From Acidisphaera sp. L21 (GTDB lineage Bacteria; Pseudomonadota; Alphaproteobacteria; Acetobacterales; Acetobacteraceae), in assembly GCF_009765685.1 (NCBI RefSeq), contig NZ_LMUY01000103.1, positions 97,955-161,954 of the forward strand: a DNA stretch of 64,000 bases, given 5' to 3'. A program made the position numbers and the translations under genes. The notes beneath the pieces were generated by a model. It did no database searches. It was not told the origin of the DNA and saw nothing but the letters and a program-made list of their open reading frames with translations. Positions 16,645 to 27,496 of this stretch are shown piece after piece (positions within the stretch are counted from its first letter, which is position 1; the number at the start of each line of letters is the position of its first letter).

Positions 16645-17664
16645 GTGTGCAGAGGGCTGGCGGTTCTTGCCCTGCCTCTCTGCCTCGCTGCGTCGCCGCC
16701 CCGCATGACGCATCTCGGCATGAACCTGGCGTCGGCAGAGTTCGGCATCCCCGACATGGAGCACGGCGGCATCCACGCCGGCGTCTACGGGAAGGACTAC
16801 ACCTACCCGACCCACGCCGAGCTGGACGCGGTCGCTGTCGCCGGGCTGAACATCGTCCGCATCCCGTTTTCGTGGGAGCGAATGCAACCCAGCCCGAAGC
16901 GTCCGCTCGACCCGGCGCAACTGGCGCACATGGACGACCTGGTCGCCTATGCCGCCCGCCGCGGCATCACCGTTATCCTCGACCCGCATAATTATGGCTA
17001 CGGCTACGGCCACCTGATCGGCTCGCCCGGAACACCAACCAACGTGTTCGCCGATTTGTGGCGCCGCCTAGCCGCGCATTACCGCCACCACCGGAACATC
17101 GTCTTCGGCCTCATGAACGAACCGCACGACCAGACCCCGGCGCAATGGCTCGCCCCCGCCAACGCCGCGATCACCGCCATCCGCAGCACAGGCGCCCGGC
17201 AAGAAATCCTGGTGCCCGGCACCTACCATACCAACGGCGCCGCCTGGGTGCGTCAGGGCGTGGCTGCAGAATTCGCCGACAAGATCGTCGATCCCGCCAA
17301 CAACTTCGCCTTCGAAGTTCACCAGTATAACGACGGCGACCAGAGCGGCGGCAGCACCATCCCCGCCTCACCCACCATCGGCGCCGAACGTTTGGCGGAT
17401 GTCACCGCCTGGGCCGAGTCGCACCACAAACGCCTCTTCCTCGGCGAATTCGGCGCCGGCCCGGACGCACCGAGCCTTCTTGCCATGACGAATCAGCTCG
17501 CCTTCATGCAAGCCCACGCAAATGTGTGGCAGGGTGGCACCGCCTGGGCGGGCGGCCCGATGTGGCCACAGGGCAATCCCTGGGCGATGGATGCCGTCGA
17601 CGGCGTCCTATCCCCGCAGACCCGCGCCCTTCAAGCTTTCGTCCCCAGCGCTATCAATCCATGA
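16645..17664 (+). CDS. Secreted GH5 family glycoside hydrolase (cellulase-like)
   Basis: A 339-residue endoglucanase-type enzyme. An N-terminal hydrophobic segment (LAVLALPLCLAAS) looks like a signal peptide. GH5 features follow: GLNIVRIPFSWERMQP, GITVILDPHNYG, the acid/base Glu159 in FGLMNEPHD, the HQYND motif, and the nucleophile Glu268 in FLGEFGAG. The start is GTG at 16645; upstream signals are weak. It lies 44 bp after ybaB and its end overlaps mrp by 11 bp on the other strand. A role in cellulose turnover or biofilm matrix processing is possible; no cellulose synthase genes are nearby. Confidence 0.9.
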   Translation: MCRGLAVLALPLCLAASPPRMTHLGMNLASAEFGIPDMEHGGIHAGVYGKDYTYPTHAELDAVAVAGLNIVRIPFSWERMQPSPKRPLDPAQLAHMDDLVAYAARRGITVILDPHNYGYGYGHLIGSPGTPTNVFADLWRRLAAHYRHHRNIVFGLMNEPHDQTPAQWLAPANAAITAIRSTGARQEILVPGTYHTNGAAWVRQGVAAEFADKIVDPANNFAFEVHQYNDGDQSGGSTIPASPTIGAERLADVTAWAESHHKRLFLGEFGAGPDAPSLLAMTNQLAFMQAHANVWQGGTAWAGGPMWPQGNPWAMDAVDGVLSPQTRALQAFVPSAINP

Positions 17665-18745
17665 CGATCCGCGGCCCAGCGCCCACCGGCAGACCCAATT
17701 TCGCCCAAACGCGCGACGCCAACGCCTGATACGCCAGCGCCGCGACACTTTCGGGCGCAGACGCCACGATCGGTGTCCCGGCATCCGCGCTCTCGCGAAT
17801 ATCCAGTAGCAGCGGAATTTCTCCCAGGAACTCCACGCCCAGCCGCTCCGCCTCGCGTCGTGCGCCGCCATGCCCAAACAATTCCTCCCGATGCCCACAG
17901 GCCGGGCAGCAGAAAAAGCTCATGTTCTCCACCAGCCCCAGCACCGGCACGTGAGTCTTTTCGAACATTCGCACCCCGCGCCGGGCGTCGGCCAACGCCA
18001 CATCTTGCGGCGTCGACACGATCACCGCGCCAGACAGCTTCAGCTTCTGCGCCACCGTCAGTTGCGCATCCCCAGTGCCCGGCGGCATGTCTAGCACCAT
18101 CACGTCGAGCGGCCCCCACTCCACCTGCCCCAGCAACTGCTGCAACGCACCCATGACCATCGGCCCGCGCCAGACCATCGCCGTCTCCGGATCCACCAGC
18201 AGCCCGATCGACATGGCGCGCAGGCCCCACGCCTCCAGCGGCACCATCTTGTCCCCGCGAATCGTCGGTTTGACATGCACCCCCAGCATCTGCGGCAGGC
18301 TGGGCCCGTAGATATCGGCGTCCAGCAGTCCAACCCGGTGCCCGGCCTGGGCCAACGCCACCGCCAAATTGACCGCCGTGGTGGATTTCCCGACGCCTCC
18401 CTTGCCGGAGGCAACGGCCACGATGTGCTTCACGCCGGGCAGTAGCCCGGCGGCCACAGCCGCAGCCGGTGGCGCTTCCGCCCGATGCGCCGTCAGCACG
18501 GCGCTCACGTTCAACACGCCCCGAACCCGGCGCAAAACCGCTTCTGCCCGCGCCCGCACGCCTTCCATCGCTGGCGCCGTCGACCGGTCTGCCAGCAGCG
18601 CCAGATGCACCATGCCATCCCGCACGGTCAGGCTATCGACCAGTCCGGCCGTCACGATATCCCGCCCCCCGGAAGGCTCCGCGATCCCGCGCAGCGCCTC
18701 TCGCAGCGCCGCCTCCAGTCCCGAGCCCGGCGTGGTTTCGGCCAT
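17654..18745 (-). CDS. Mrp/NBP35-family iron-sulfur carrier ATPase
   Basis: P-loop ATPase (ApbC/Mrp) that binds and transfers Fe-S clusters. The 363-residue protein has an N-terminal MIP18-like (DUF59) domain (residues 1-90), a deviant Walker [19 protein letters not shown] (about residue 117), DADIYGPS, VLDMPPGTGDAQLT, and the cluster-binding CPAC pair in FFCCPACGHREELFG. The ATG at 18745 is preferred over the ORF start at 18790. It is divergent from hflK with a 131-bp gap. Confidence 0.94.
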   Translation of the reverse strand: MAETTPGSGLEAALREALRGIAEPSGGRDIVTAGLVDSLTVRDGMVHLALLADRSTAPAMEGVRARAEAVLRRVRGVLNVSAVLTAHRAEAPPAAAVAAGLLPGVKHIVAVASGKGGVGKSTTAVNLAVALAQAGHRVGLLDADIYGPSLPQMLGVHVKPTIRGDKMVPLEAWGLRAMSIGLLVDPETAMVWRGPMVMGALQQLLGQVEWGPLDVMVLDMPPGTGDAQLTVAQKLKLSGAVIVSTPQDVALADARRGVRMFEKTHVPVLGLVENMSFFCCPACGHREELFGHGGARREAERLGVEFLGEIPLLLDIRESADAGTPIVASAPESVAALAYQALASRVWAKLGLPVGAGPRIVMD

Positions 18746-18876
18746 GCGCTTGCAAACCCCTGGTGCGTCGTCATTATGCGGCCAGCCCATATCCGATCCC
18801 GGCCACGCCGGGGATATGGCTCACGGATGCTGCAATGCCAACGCCGTCCGTCCAACCGATGAGGAGCGTGGCAGCA

Positions 18877-20154
18877 ATGCCTTGGAATACTGGCGGCAAC
18901 GACCCGACTCCTGGGCCGTGGGGTTCGCCCGGAGACGGCAACAAGCGCCCCCGGAACGAGGGCAGCAAAGACCGCGGCCCTTGGGGCGGTGGAGGCAAGC
19001 GCCCTAGCGGCAGCGGCCCGGGCAACAACATGCCCGATCTGGACCAACTGATCGCCCGTGCCAACGCAGCCTTCCGCGGCATCCTGCCGAACGGCGGCGG
19101 CAATGGCGGCCGCCCTGCACTCCCGGGCCTTCCCTTCTCGGGCGGGCGCGGCATGGTGCTTCTGGTTTTGCTATTCGTTGCAATCTGGCTCGCAACTGGC
19201 TTCTACCGCGTCCAGCCCGACGAACAGGGCGTGGTGCTGCGATTCGGCGCCTTCAACCGCACCACGCTCCCCGGCCTCAACTACCACATCCCTTGGCCGG
19301 TCGAGGCGGCGCTCACCCCCTCCGTCACCCATATCAACCGGGTTGAGGTCGGCTTCTCCCCCGCCGTCGACACTCCCGTGCTGCGGATGACGTCCCGCGG
19401 CCTCGTGAACGACGCCGGCAGCCGCGAGCAGAGCAAGCCCGCGGAAAGCCTGATGCTGACCGGCGACGAGAACATCATCGACATCGACTTTGCCGTGTTC
19501 TGGCGGGTCCGTGACGCCGGCAATTACCTGTTTAGCGCACGGCACCCGGACGACACCGTCAAGCAAGTCGCCGAAAGCGAGATGCGCGAAGTCATCGGCC
19601 GCACCCCGATCCAGCCCGCCCTGACCGAGGCCCGGGCGCAGATCGAAACCGACGTACGCGCTGGCATGCAGGCGATCCTGGACCAGTATAAAACTGGTGT
19701 CGAAATCACCCAGGTGCAGTTGCAGAAGGTCGACCCGCCCGCCGACGTGATCGAAAGCTTCCGCGACGTGCAGCGCGCCAACACCGATGCCGAGCGCATG
19801 CGCAACGAGGCCGAAAGCTACCGCAACGACATCGTCCCCCGCGCCCGCGGCGACGCAGCCGCCGTCACCGCAACGGCCGAGGGTGCCCGCCAGGCCGCCA
19901 TCGCCGAGGCCGGCGGCCAGGCCCAGCGTTTCGAGAGCGTGTATGCCGCCTATCAAGCCGCCAAGGATGTGACCCTGCGCCGCCTGTACATCGAGACGAT
20001 GCAGGCCATCATCTCCCGCACGCCGACCACGGTGCTGGATGCGGGCATCAAGACGCCCATCCCACTGTTGAACCTCGGTGACGCCCAGCCGGCCCAGGCA
20101 AGCCCCCCAACAGCACCGGCCGCAGCCGCAACGACGGCGGGGACAAACCAATGA
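18877..20154 (+). CDS. hflK: FtsH protease modulator HflK
   Basis: SPFH/band-7 membrane protein that with HflC forms a large periplasmic cage around FtsH. The 425-residue protein has a long Gly/Pro-rich cytoplasmic N-terminus (PWNTGGNDPTPGPWGSPGDG), one transmembrane helix (MVLLVLLFVAIWLATGFY), the SPFH domain starting VQPDEQGVVLRFG, long helices with AERMRNEAESYRNDIVPRARG, and an Ala/Pro tail. The ATG at 18877 has GAGGAG 10 nt upstream; the ORF upstream overlaps mrp and is spurious. Coupled to hflC by an ATGA overlap. Confidence 0.95.
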   Translation: MPWNTGGNDPTPGPWGSPGDGNKRPRNEGSKDRGPWGGGGKRPSGSGPGNNMPDLDQLIARANAAFRGILPNGGGNGGRPALPGLPFSGGRGMVLLVLLFVAIWLATGFYRVQPDEQGVVLRFGAFNRTTLPGLNYHIPWPVEAALTPSVTHINRVEVGFSPAVDTPVLRMTSRGLVNDAGSREQSKPAESLMLTGDENIIDIDFAVFWRVRDAGNYLFSARHPDDTVKQVAESEMREVIGRTPIQPALTEARAQIETDVRAGMQAILDQYKTGVEITQVQLQKVDPPADVIESFRDVQRANTDAERMRNEAESYRNDIVPRARGDAAAVTATAEGARQAAIAEAGGQAQRFESVYAAYQAAKDVTLRRLYIETMQAIISRTPTTVLDAGIKTPIPLLNLGDAQPAQASPPTAPAAAATTAGTNQ

Positions 20155-21029
20155 TGCGTAGTGGCGTGATCCTCGGGATCGTATTGCTGGTGGCCGTCGC
20201 CGCGGCCTCATCTGCCCTGTTCACGGTGCGGCAAACCGACCAGGTCCTGATCACCCAATTCGGCCAGCCCATTCGCATCATCACGGAGCCCGGGTTGCAC
20301 GCGAAGATCCCGTTCATTCAGACCGTGATCTCGTTCGACCGCCGCCTGCTGGACTATTCCACCCCTGGCGAGGAAGTGATCCTCAGTGACCAGCGCCGCC
20401 TGATCGTGGATAGCTTCACCCGCTTCCACATCACCGATCCGCTGCAATACTTCCAGGCCGTCGGCGCACAGGAGGACGCTATTCGCGCCCGCCTCAACTC
20501 CGTCGTTACCTCGGCCCTGCGCCGGGTGCTCGGCAACGAAACGCTGCTGGCGGTGCTGTCTGCCGATCGCGGCCATATCATGGGGTTGATCCGCGATCAG
20601 GTGAACAAAGAGATGTCCGGCTTCGGCGTCGCCATCGAGGACGTGCGCATCCGTCGCGCCGATCTGCCAGAGGGCAACACCCAGGCCATCCTCAACCGTA
20701 TGAAGTCCGAACGTCAACGCGCCGCCAGCCAGGCACGCGCCGAGGGTGCCGAGGCGTCTGCAAAGATCCGTGCCGATGCCGAACGGGACCGCACGGTGCT
20801 GCTGGCCGACGCCCGCGCCACCGCCGACAAGCTCCGCGGACAAGGTGAGGCCGCGGCCATCGCCACCTCCGCCGCCGCTTTCGGTCGCGATCCGAAGTTC
20901 TTCACGATCTGGCGCACGCTGCAGGCCTATCGCGACGGCCTTGCGGGCGCCCAATCTCGGATGATTGTCTCGACCGATGACGATTTCTTCAAGATGCTGC
21001 GGGAGGCGCCTGCGACCCCCACCCCCTAG
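20151..21029 (+). CDS. hflC: FtsH protease modulator HflC
   Basis: Partner of HflK in the HflKC-FtsH complex. The 292-residue protein has an N-terminal transmembrane anchor (VILGIVLLVAVAAASSALF), then the SPFH domain (VRQTDQVLITQFGQP, PGLHAKIPFIQTVISFDRRLLD) and the family segment VAIEDVRIRRADLPEGNTQAILNRMKSERQR. Start overlaps the hflK stop (ATGATG). Followed 105 bp later by the Do-type protease gene, the common hflK-hflC-degP order of alphaproteobacteria. Confidence 0.96.
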   Translation: MMRSGVILGIVLLVAVAAASSALFTVRQTDQVLITQFGQPIRIITEPGLHAKIPFIQTVISFDRRLLDYSTPGEEVILSDQRRLIVDSFTRFHITDPLQYFQAVGAQEDAIRARLNSVVTSALRRVLGNETLLAVLSADRGHIMGLIRDQVNKEMSGFGVAIEDVRIRRADLPEGNTQAILNRMKSERQRAASQARAEGAEASAKIRADAERDRTVLLADARATADKLRGQGEAAAIATSAAAFGRDPKFFTIWRTLQAYRDGLAGAQSRMIVSTDDDFFKMLREAPATPTP

Positions 21030-21134
21030 GCGGCGGGTTACATCGTGCCCATCTGCATAGCTCACATGACGTACAGGCTTGTCGCGGAAATGTCCGCGTG
21101 ATCATCATTGCCGATCTATAGGGGTCCGAACCAC

Positions 21135-22718
<1,584 letters not shown>

Positions 22719-22723
22719 AGTCC

Positions 22724-22751
22724 ACGCCCTCTCCCCGTTAGGAGAGGGCGT
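22724..22751. terminator. Bidirectional terminator between degP and minE
   Basis: ACGCCCTCTCC (22724-22734) pairs perfectly with GGAGAGGGCGT (22741-22751) around a 6-nt loop. It lies exactly between the convergent stop codons of the protease gene and minE. Confidence 0.75.
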
Positions 22752-22760
22752 ATTGGACGT

Positions 22761-23027
22761 CTAGGCGCGTGCGCGGACCTCTTCATCGGTCGGCATCTCA
22801 ACATCGATTTCCAATGTCGAGAACGACTCGCCACGGTCCAAATTGACCTTCACCTTGTCCCGGTCGATCGCGATATGCTTCGCGATGACCCGCAGGATCT
22901 CCTCCTGCAAGGTTGCCGCCAGGTCATTGCCGCCAACGAATGCGCGCTCGTGCGATAGCAGGATCTGTAGCCGGTCCCGCGCAACCGGGGCCGTGCTACG
23001 GCGTGTGAGAAACCCAAACAGGCTCAT
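22761..23027 (-). CDS. minE: Cell division topological specificity factor MinE
   Basis: An 88-residue protein that stimulates MinD ATPase and drives Min oscillation so that the Z ring forms at midcell. It has the membrane-binding N-terminus (MSLFGFLTR), the MinD-interacting segment [13 protein letters not shown], and the topological specificity domain [26 protein letters not shown]. Its ATG overlaps the minD stop by 4 bp. Last gene of minCDE. Confidence 0.97.
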   Translation of the reverse strand: MSLFGFLTRRSTAPVARDRLQILLSHERAFVGGNDLAATLQEEILRVIAKHIAIDRDKVKVNLDRGESFSTLEIDVEMPTDEEVRARA

Positions 23028-23839
23028 GCCACCCTCCGCCCAAACAGCCGCCCCAGTAGCCCGCTCTTGTCGCTGTGGACGGTCATCGGCACCGTTTCGC
23101 CCCGCAGCCGCTTCGCCGCGTCGAAGTAGGCGCGCGCCGGGGCGGATGTCGGGCTGCTTAACGTCACGGGCGAGCCAAGGTTCGATGCCTTCAGCACCTC
23201 CTCGCTATCCGGGATAATTCCTAGCAACGGGATCGAAAGGATTTCCAGCACGTCGTCGGTCTTCAGCATGTCGCCGCGTTCGGCGCGCACCGGGTCATAA
23301 CGGGTCAGCAGCAATTGCTTCTCCATCCGCTCCCCCCGCTCAGCCTTCGCCGTCTTGCTGTCCAGCAACCCGATGATCCGGTCGGAGTCGCGAACCGACG
23401 ATACTTCCGGGTTGGTCACCACTACGGCGCGATCGGCATACTTCATCGCCAGCGCCGCACCCTTTTCGATACCGGCCGGGCTGTCGCAGATAACCCAGTC
23501 GAACTTCTCGCGAAGCTCACCGATCACCCGCTCCACACCCTCTTCGCTCAGCGCATCCTTGTCCCGGGTCTGCGAGGCCGCAAGCAGCGACAGCGTGTCG
23601 ACCCGCTTATCCCGGATCAGCGCCTGCGCCAGCTTGGCATCGCCTTGCACGACGTTGATCAGGTCGAACACAACCCGGCGTTCCGCACCCATGATCAGGT
23701 CCAGATTGCGCAGACCCACGTCGAAATCGACAATGACCACCTTCTGCCCGGATTGCGCCAAAGCCACACCCAAAGAGGCGGTGGATGTCGTCTTACCCAC
23801 CCCGCCCTTGCCGGATGTTACGACCAGCACCTCCGCCAT
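23024..23839 (-). CDS. minD: Septum site-determining ATPase MinD
   Basis: ParA/MinD family ATPase that recruits MinC to the membrane. The 271-residue protein shows the deviant Walker [16 protein letters not shown] near residue 10, [14 protein letters not shown], the switch segment [14 protein letters not shown], and a C-terminal amphipathic membrane-targeting helix ([13 protein letters not shown]). Normal length. It sits 31 bp after minC and overlaps minE by 4 bp. Confidence 0.98.
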   Translation of the reverse strand: MAEVLVVTSGKGGVGKTTSTASLGVALAQSGQKVVIVDFDVGLRNLDLIMGAERRVVFDLINVVQGDAKLAQALIRDKRVDTLSLLAASQTRDKDALSEEGVERVIGELREKFDWVICDSPAGIEKGAALAMKYADRAVVVTNPEVSSVRDSDRIIGLLDSKTAKAERGERMEKQLLLTRYDPVRAERGDMLKTDDVLEILSIPLLGIIPDSEEVLKASNLGSPVTLSSPTSAPARAYFDAAKRLRGETVPMTVHSDKSGLLGRLFGRRVA

Positions 23840-23870
23840 ATCTATTCCCCCACTCCGAATTCAGAAAACG

Positions 23871-24638
23871 TCAGGACATCGTGACCATGACGATCGCGTC
23901 GCCATCGAGCTTTGCGTGGATCGGCTTGCCGCGAACCGTCGCCGGCATGTCGTCCGCAACCTTGTAGACGCCGTTGATCGCGATCAACTCCGCCTCCATC
24001 CGGCGGCAGAACACGCCGGCATCCGCCTGCCCGGCGAATCCAGCAATCACCCGGCCTCGCAACGTGCCATAGACATGCACCGAGCCACCCGCAATCACTT
24101 CCGCACCCGATGCGACGGAGCCCAGGACGGTCACGTCCCCCCGCTCGAAATACACAGTCTGGCCCGACCGGATTGGTCCCTGCAACACCAGTGAGTTGAC
24201 GTCTGGGACCGCCGGTTCCTTGGGTTCGTCCTCGACCACCTCGATGAACCGATCCGCCCGGCCATTCGTCGCGATCGGCGGGCGCCCCCAGGTGTCGCTA
24301 TCCGTCCAGCCCTCCGGCGCGCCCTCTACTCCGATGATGCGGATATCGCGCTTCTCCAACTCCGCGATCAGCGCCTGATAATCCGTCTTAGGCTCGCCCA
24401 GTCCGGAAAAATCGACGATCACCGGCCGGCCCTCGAAGAACGTCGGTGCGCGTTTCATTTGCCCGTCCAGGCTGGCGAGCCAGTCCTCGGTCGGCCACTC
24501 GGGCATCAGCACGAGCGCCACGAATGACCGGCCTTTAATTCGGATCGCACTCTTGGCAGGGCTAGACACTGGGCGTGGAGACTCCAATGAGCGTTCGCCT
24601 ATGTTGGACCATCCGACACTCGCCAATGCAATCGCCAC
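23871..24638 (-). CDS. minC: Septum site-determining protein MinC
   Basis: Inhibitor of FtsZ polymerisation. It has the N-terminal FtsZ-binding domain (about residues 32-110, from IRIKGRSFVALVLMPEW) and the C-terminal beta-helix domain that binds MinD (GPIRSGQTVYF, GDVTVLGSVASGAEVIAGGSVHVYGTLRGRVIAG, CRRMEAELIAINGVY). The ORF starts with GTG at 24638; a second GTG at 24569, just before the conserved domain, has GGAG about 12 nt upstream and may be the real start. Divergent from the HxlR gene with only 52 bp between. Confidence 0.94.
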   Translation of the reverse strand: MAIALASVGWSNIGERSLESPRPVSSPAKSAIRIKGRSFVALVLMPEWPTEDWLASLDGQMKRAPTFFEGRPVIVDFSGLGEPKTDYQALIAELEKRDIRIIGVEGAPEGWTDSDTWGRPPIATNGRADRFIEVVEDEPKEPAVPDVNSLVLQGPIRSGQTVYFERGDVTVLGSVASGAEVIAGGSVHVYGTLRGRVIAGFAGQADAGVFCRRMEAELIAINGVYKVADDMPATVRGKPIHAKLDGDAIVMVTMS

Positions 24639-24655
24639 GCGCCGTCCGCAAGACT

Positions 24656-24684
24656 TTGACGACCAACTTGCATAATGCTAGTAT
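24656..24684 (+). promoter_or_regulatory. Promoter of the HxlR-family gene (likely leaderless)
   Basis: TTGACG (24656-24661) and TAGTAT (24679-24684) are separated by exactly 17 bp. Transcription would begin about 6-7 nt later, at or within a base of the ATG at 24691. There is no Shine-Dalgarno sequence before that ATG, which fits a leaderless mRNA. Confidence 0.65.
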
Positions 24685-24690
24685 CTTCCG

Positions 24691-25152
24691 ATGCAGAGAA
24701 CGTCTTTCAGCAGTATGTCCTGTCCCATCGCACGCAGCCTGGAGCATGTGGGCGAATGGTGGAGCATCCTCATCCTCCGCGAAGCCTTTAACGGGAAAAC
24801 CCGATTCGATGAGTTCCGCGATGCATTGGGGGTCGCCCCAAACATCCTTACGCGGCGCCTGAAATCCCTCGTCACCGCCGGCCTGCTGGAGCGTCGGCGC
24901 TACTGCGAACGTCCCCCGCGTGACGAGTATGTCCTGACCGAACGTGGCCGCGACTTCCGCCCGGTCATGCTGAGCCTGATGACCTGGGGCAATCGCCACT
25001 TTGCCCCCGAGGGCGCGAACGTCGAAATCGTCCACGCCGAGACCGGCCGCCCGGCCGAACCAATTCTCGTCGACCGTCCCACGGGTCTTCCCGTCGAAGG
25101 GCCCGAGTTCAAGATCCGACGAAACCGCACCCCAGAACCCGCAATTGGCTGA
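24691..25152 (+). CDS. HxlR-family transcriptional regulator
   Basis: A 153-residue winged-helix regulator. The HxlR pattern is clear: CPIARSLEHVGEWWSILILREAFNGKTRFDEF, the recognition region LGVAPNILTRRLKSLVTAGLLERRRYCERPPRDEYVLTERGRDF, and VMLSLMTWGNRH. A cysteine at position 11 is typical and redox- or electrophile-sensing in some relatives. The C-terminal extension of about 40 residues is not typical. It lies 35 bp upstream of a MATE exporter, which it probably controls. Confidence 0.92.
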   Translation: MQRTSFSSMSCPIARSLEHVGEWWSILILREAFNGKTRFDEFRDALGVAPNILTRRLKSLVTAGLLERRRYCERPPRDEYVLTERGRDFRPVMLSLMTWGNRHFAPEGANVEIVHAETGRPAEPILVDRPTGLPVEGPEFKIRRNRTPEPAIG

Positions 25153-25187
25153 CATGACAGCCCGCGGCTAAATACAGGGAGGGTGCG

Positions 25188-26570
25188 ATGAGCACGACAA
25201 CCGCTACCGCCGCGTCCGGGCTCAGCCCCCGGACCCGAACACTGCTTCAGGCGCCGATCCTTCCGACGCTGCTACGTCTCGCCTGGCCCAACGTGCTGGT
25301 TATGCTGGCCCAGGCCTCCACCGGACTCATCGAAACATGGTGGGTCGCCCGGCTCGGCACCGACGCTTTGGCCGGCATGGCCCTGGTCTTCCCCGGTGTC
25401 ATGTTGATGCAGATGATCTCCGGCGGCGCCATGGGCGGCGGTATTTCTTCCGCCATAGCCCGCGCTCTGGGCGCCCGCCGCAATGCGGACGCCGATGCGC
25501 TCGTTCTCCACGCAATCGTGATTAACATCATCCTGGGCGGCATCTTCTCGGTCACCGTGCTCATCTTTGGCCCCACTCTCTACCGAGCCCTGGGCGGCTC
25601 TGGCGCCTCACTCCAGGCGGCGCTCGCCTATTCCAATGTCATTTTCGGCGCGACCATCATCCTTTGGGTCATGAACGCCTTGGCCAGCGTCATCCGCGGC
25701 ACCGGCAACATGCTGTTTCCCGCCTTGGTCACTTGCGCCGGTGTCGTCATCCTGGTCCCGCTCTCCCCGTGCCTCATTTTCGGCATCGGCCCATTTCCGG
25801 CGCTTGGCGTCGCCGGCGGCGGTTGGGCCCTTTCGATCTTCTATCTCGGCAGCGCAGCCATTCTCGGCTGGTACGTGCTCACCGGCCGCGCCGGGGTCCG
25901 CCTCGGCTTCCGCAAGTTGCGCTGGCCCATGTTCCAAGAAATCCTGGCTGTCGGCGCCATCGCTTCCATCAGCTCCATCCAGACCAACGTCACCGTCCTG
26001 CTCACGACCGCCCTCGTCGCCCACTCCGGCGGCACGGACGCGGTTGCCGGCTACGGTACCGGCGCACGGTTGGAATACCTTCTCATCCCCCTGGTATTCG
26101 GCTTGGGCGCGCCCCTGGTCGCCCTCGTCGGCACCAACATCGGCGCGGGGCAATGCCAGCGCGCCCTGCACATCGCCTGGATCGGCGCCGGGCTCGCCTT
26201 CATCATGACCGAAGCCGTGGGCCTGCTCGCCGCCAGTTTCCCGCACGCTTGGCTCGGTCTTTTTGGCACCGACCCGGCGATGCTCGCCTCCGGCACCGCC
26301 TACCTCCGCAGCGTCGGCCCAGCCTACGGTTTCTTCGGCGGCGGCCTCGCGCTCTATTTCGCCTCCCAGGGTGCTGGTCGCCTACTCTGGCCGCTCCTAG
26401 CCGGGTTTATCCGGGTCATCGTCGCAGTCGGCGGCGGGTGGATCGCCTTGCGCCTCACCGGCTCCCTGGGGTGGATGTTCGTCGCCTTGGCGCTCGCTCT
26501 GGTGCTGTATGGCGGTCTTCTGGCCGGCGCGATCCACGCCGGCGCCTGGTTCAAACGAGGAATGGCATGA
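25188..26570 (+). CDS. MATE family multidrug efflux transporter
   Basis: A 460-residue inner-membrane exporter with about 12 transmembrane helices in two homologous halves. The first helices carry PTLLRLAWPNVLVMLAQASTGLIETWWVARLGTDALAGMALVFP, the family signature, and the second half repeats the pattern near residue 250 (LAVGAIASISSIQTNVTVLLTTALVAHSGGTDAVAGYGTGARLEYLLIP). MATE proteins use proton or sodium gradients. Drug specificity cannot be read from sequence. It ends in an ATGA overlap with the reductase-like gene. Confidence 0.93.
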   Translation: MSTTTATAASGLSPRTRTLLQAPILPTLLRLAWPNVLVMLAQASTGLIETWWVARLGTDALAGMALVFPGVMLMQMISGGAMGGGISSAIARALGARRNADADALVLHAIVINIILGGIFSVTVLIFGPTLYRALGGSGASLQAALAYSNVIFGATIILWVMNALASVIRGTGNMLFPALVTCAGVVILVPLSPCLIFGIGPFPALGVAGGGWALSIFYLGSAAILGWYVLTGRAGVRLGFRKLRWPMFQEILAVGAIASISSIQTNVTVLLTTALVAHSGGTDAVAGYGTGARLEYLLIPLVFGLGAPLVALVGTNIGAGQCQRALHIAWIGAGLAFIMTEAVGLLAASFPHAWLGLFGTDPAMLASGTAYLRSVGPAYGFFGGGLALYFASQGAGRLLWPLLAGFIRVIVAVGGGWIALRLTGSLGWMFVALALALVLYGGLLAGAIHAGAWFKRGMA

Positions 26571-27490
26571 AACAAAAAATCCTAGTCGTCGGCGCCGGCG
26601 CAATCGGCGGATACTTCGGCGGTCGTCTGCTGGCCGCAGGGGAGGACGTAACCTTCCTCGTCCGCCCTCGTCGCGCCGCCCTGCTGGCCGAGCATGGCCT
26701 CAATATCCGCAGCCCCCGCGGCGACGTGTCGCTGCCCAACCCACCCACCGTCCAGGCCGGCGCCATCACTGCCCCGTTCGACTCGATCATCCTCAGTTGC
26801 AAGGCGTTCGATCTGGGCAGCGCCATCGAATCCTTCGCCCCGGCGGTCGGGCCCACCACCAAGATCCTACCCCTGCTGAACGGCATGGCCCATCTCGACG
26901 CCCTAGTCGCCCGCTTCGGCGAGTCCGCCGTGCTCGGCGGCCAATGCGCGATCTCCACCACGCTGGAGGACAGCGGCACCATTCGCCAATTTGGCGACAT
27001 GCAAGCCGTATCCCTGGGGGAGCGCACCGGACCCGCCTCTCCAACCGCCGAGGCCCTGGCAGCCGCCCTAGCGCCCCAAAACGGTCGCCTCAGCGAGACG
27101 ATTCTTCAGGATATGTGGGAAAAATGGGTGTTCATCACCACGATTGCCTGCACCACCTGCCTGATGCGCACCACGATCGGTGACGTTGTTGCGGCCGGTG
27201 CGACGGAAATCCCGCTCGCCATCGGCGACGAGTGCGCCGCCATCGCCACGAGCGCCGGATACGCCCCCCGCCCCGCCGCCCGTGACCGGTTACGCGCCAT
27301 GATGACGACGCCGGGCTCGCCCCTCACCGCCTCGATGCTGCGCGATATCGAGCGTGGTGGCCCGATCGAAGTCGATCACGTCGTTGGTGATCTTCTCAAC
27401 CGCGGTGCCGATGGCGGATCCCCCACCCTCCGCATCGCCTATCTACACCTGAAGGCCTACGAGGCCCGGCGCACGCGCCTCCATTCCTGA
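26567..27490 (+). CDS. Ketopantoate reductase-like protein (PanE family)
   Basis: A 307-residue NADPH-dependent enzyme of the PanE/ApbA family. It starts with the Rossmann motif ILVVGAGAIGGYFGGRLL and continues with ARFGESAVLGGQCAISTTL and the C-terminal ketopantoate-binding domain (MWEKWVFITTIACTTCLM, DHVVGDLLNRGADGGSPTLRIAYLHLKAYE). The catalytic lysine is probably that of EKW; the Asn usually found in the following helix is not evident, so it may reduce another 2-oxo acid. The ATG at 26567 overlaps the MATE stop; the longer frame upstream is a shadow of that gene. Confidence 0.82.
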   Translation: MKQKILVVGAGAIGGYFGGRLLAAGEDVTFLVRPRRAALLAEHGLNIRSPRGDVSLPNPPTVQAGAITAPFDSIILSCKAFDLGSAIESFAPAVGPTTKILPLLNGMAHLDALVARFGESAVLGGQCAISTTLEDSGTIRQFGDMQAVSLGERTGPASPTAEALAAALAPQNGRLSETILQDMWEKWVFITTIACTTCLMRTTIGDVVAAGATEIPLAIGDECAAIATSAGYAPRPAARDRLRAMMTTPGSPLTASMLRDIERGGPIEVDHVVGDLLNRGADGGSPTLRIAYLHLKAYEARRTRLHS

Positions 27491-27496
27491 TCCACC

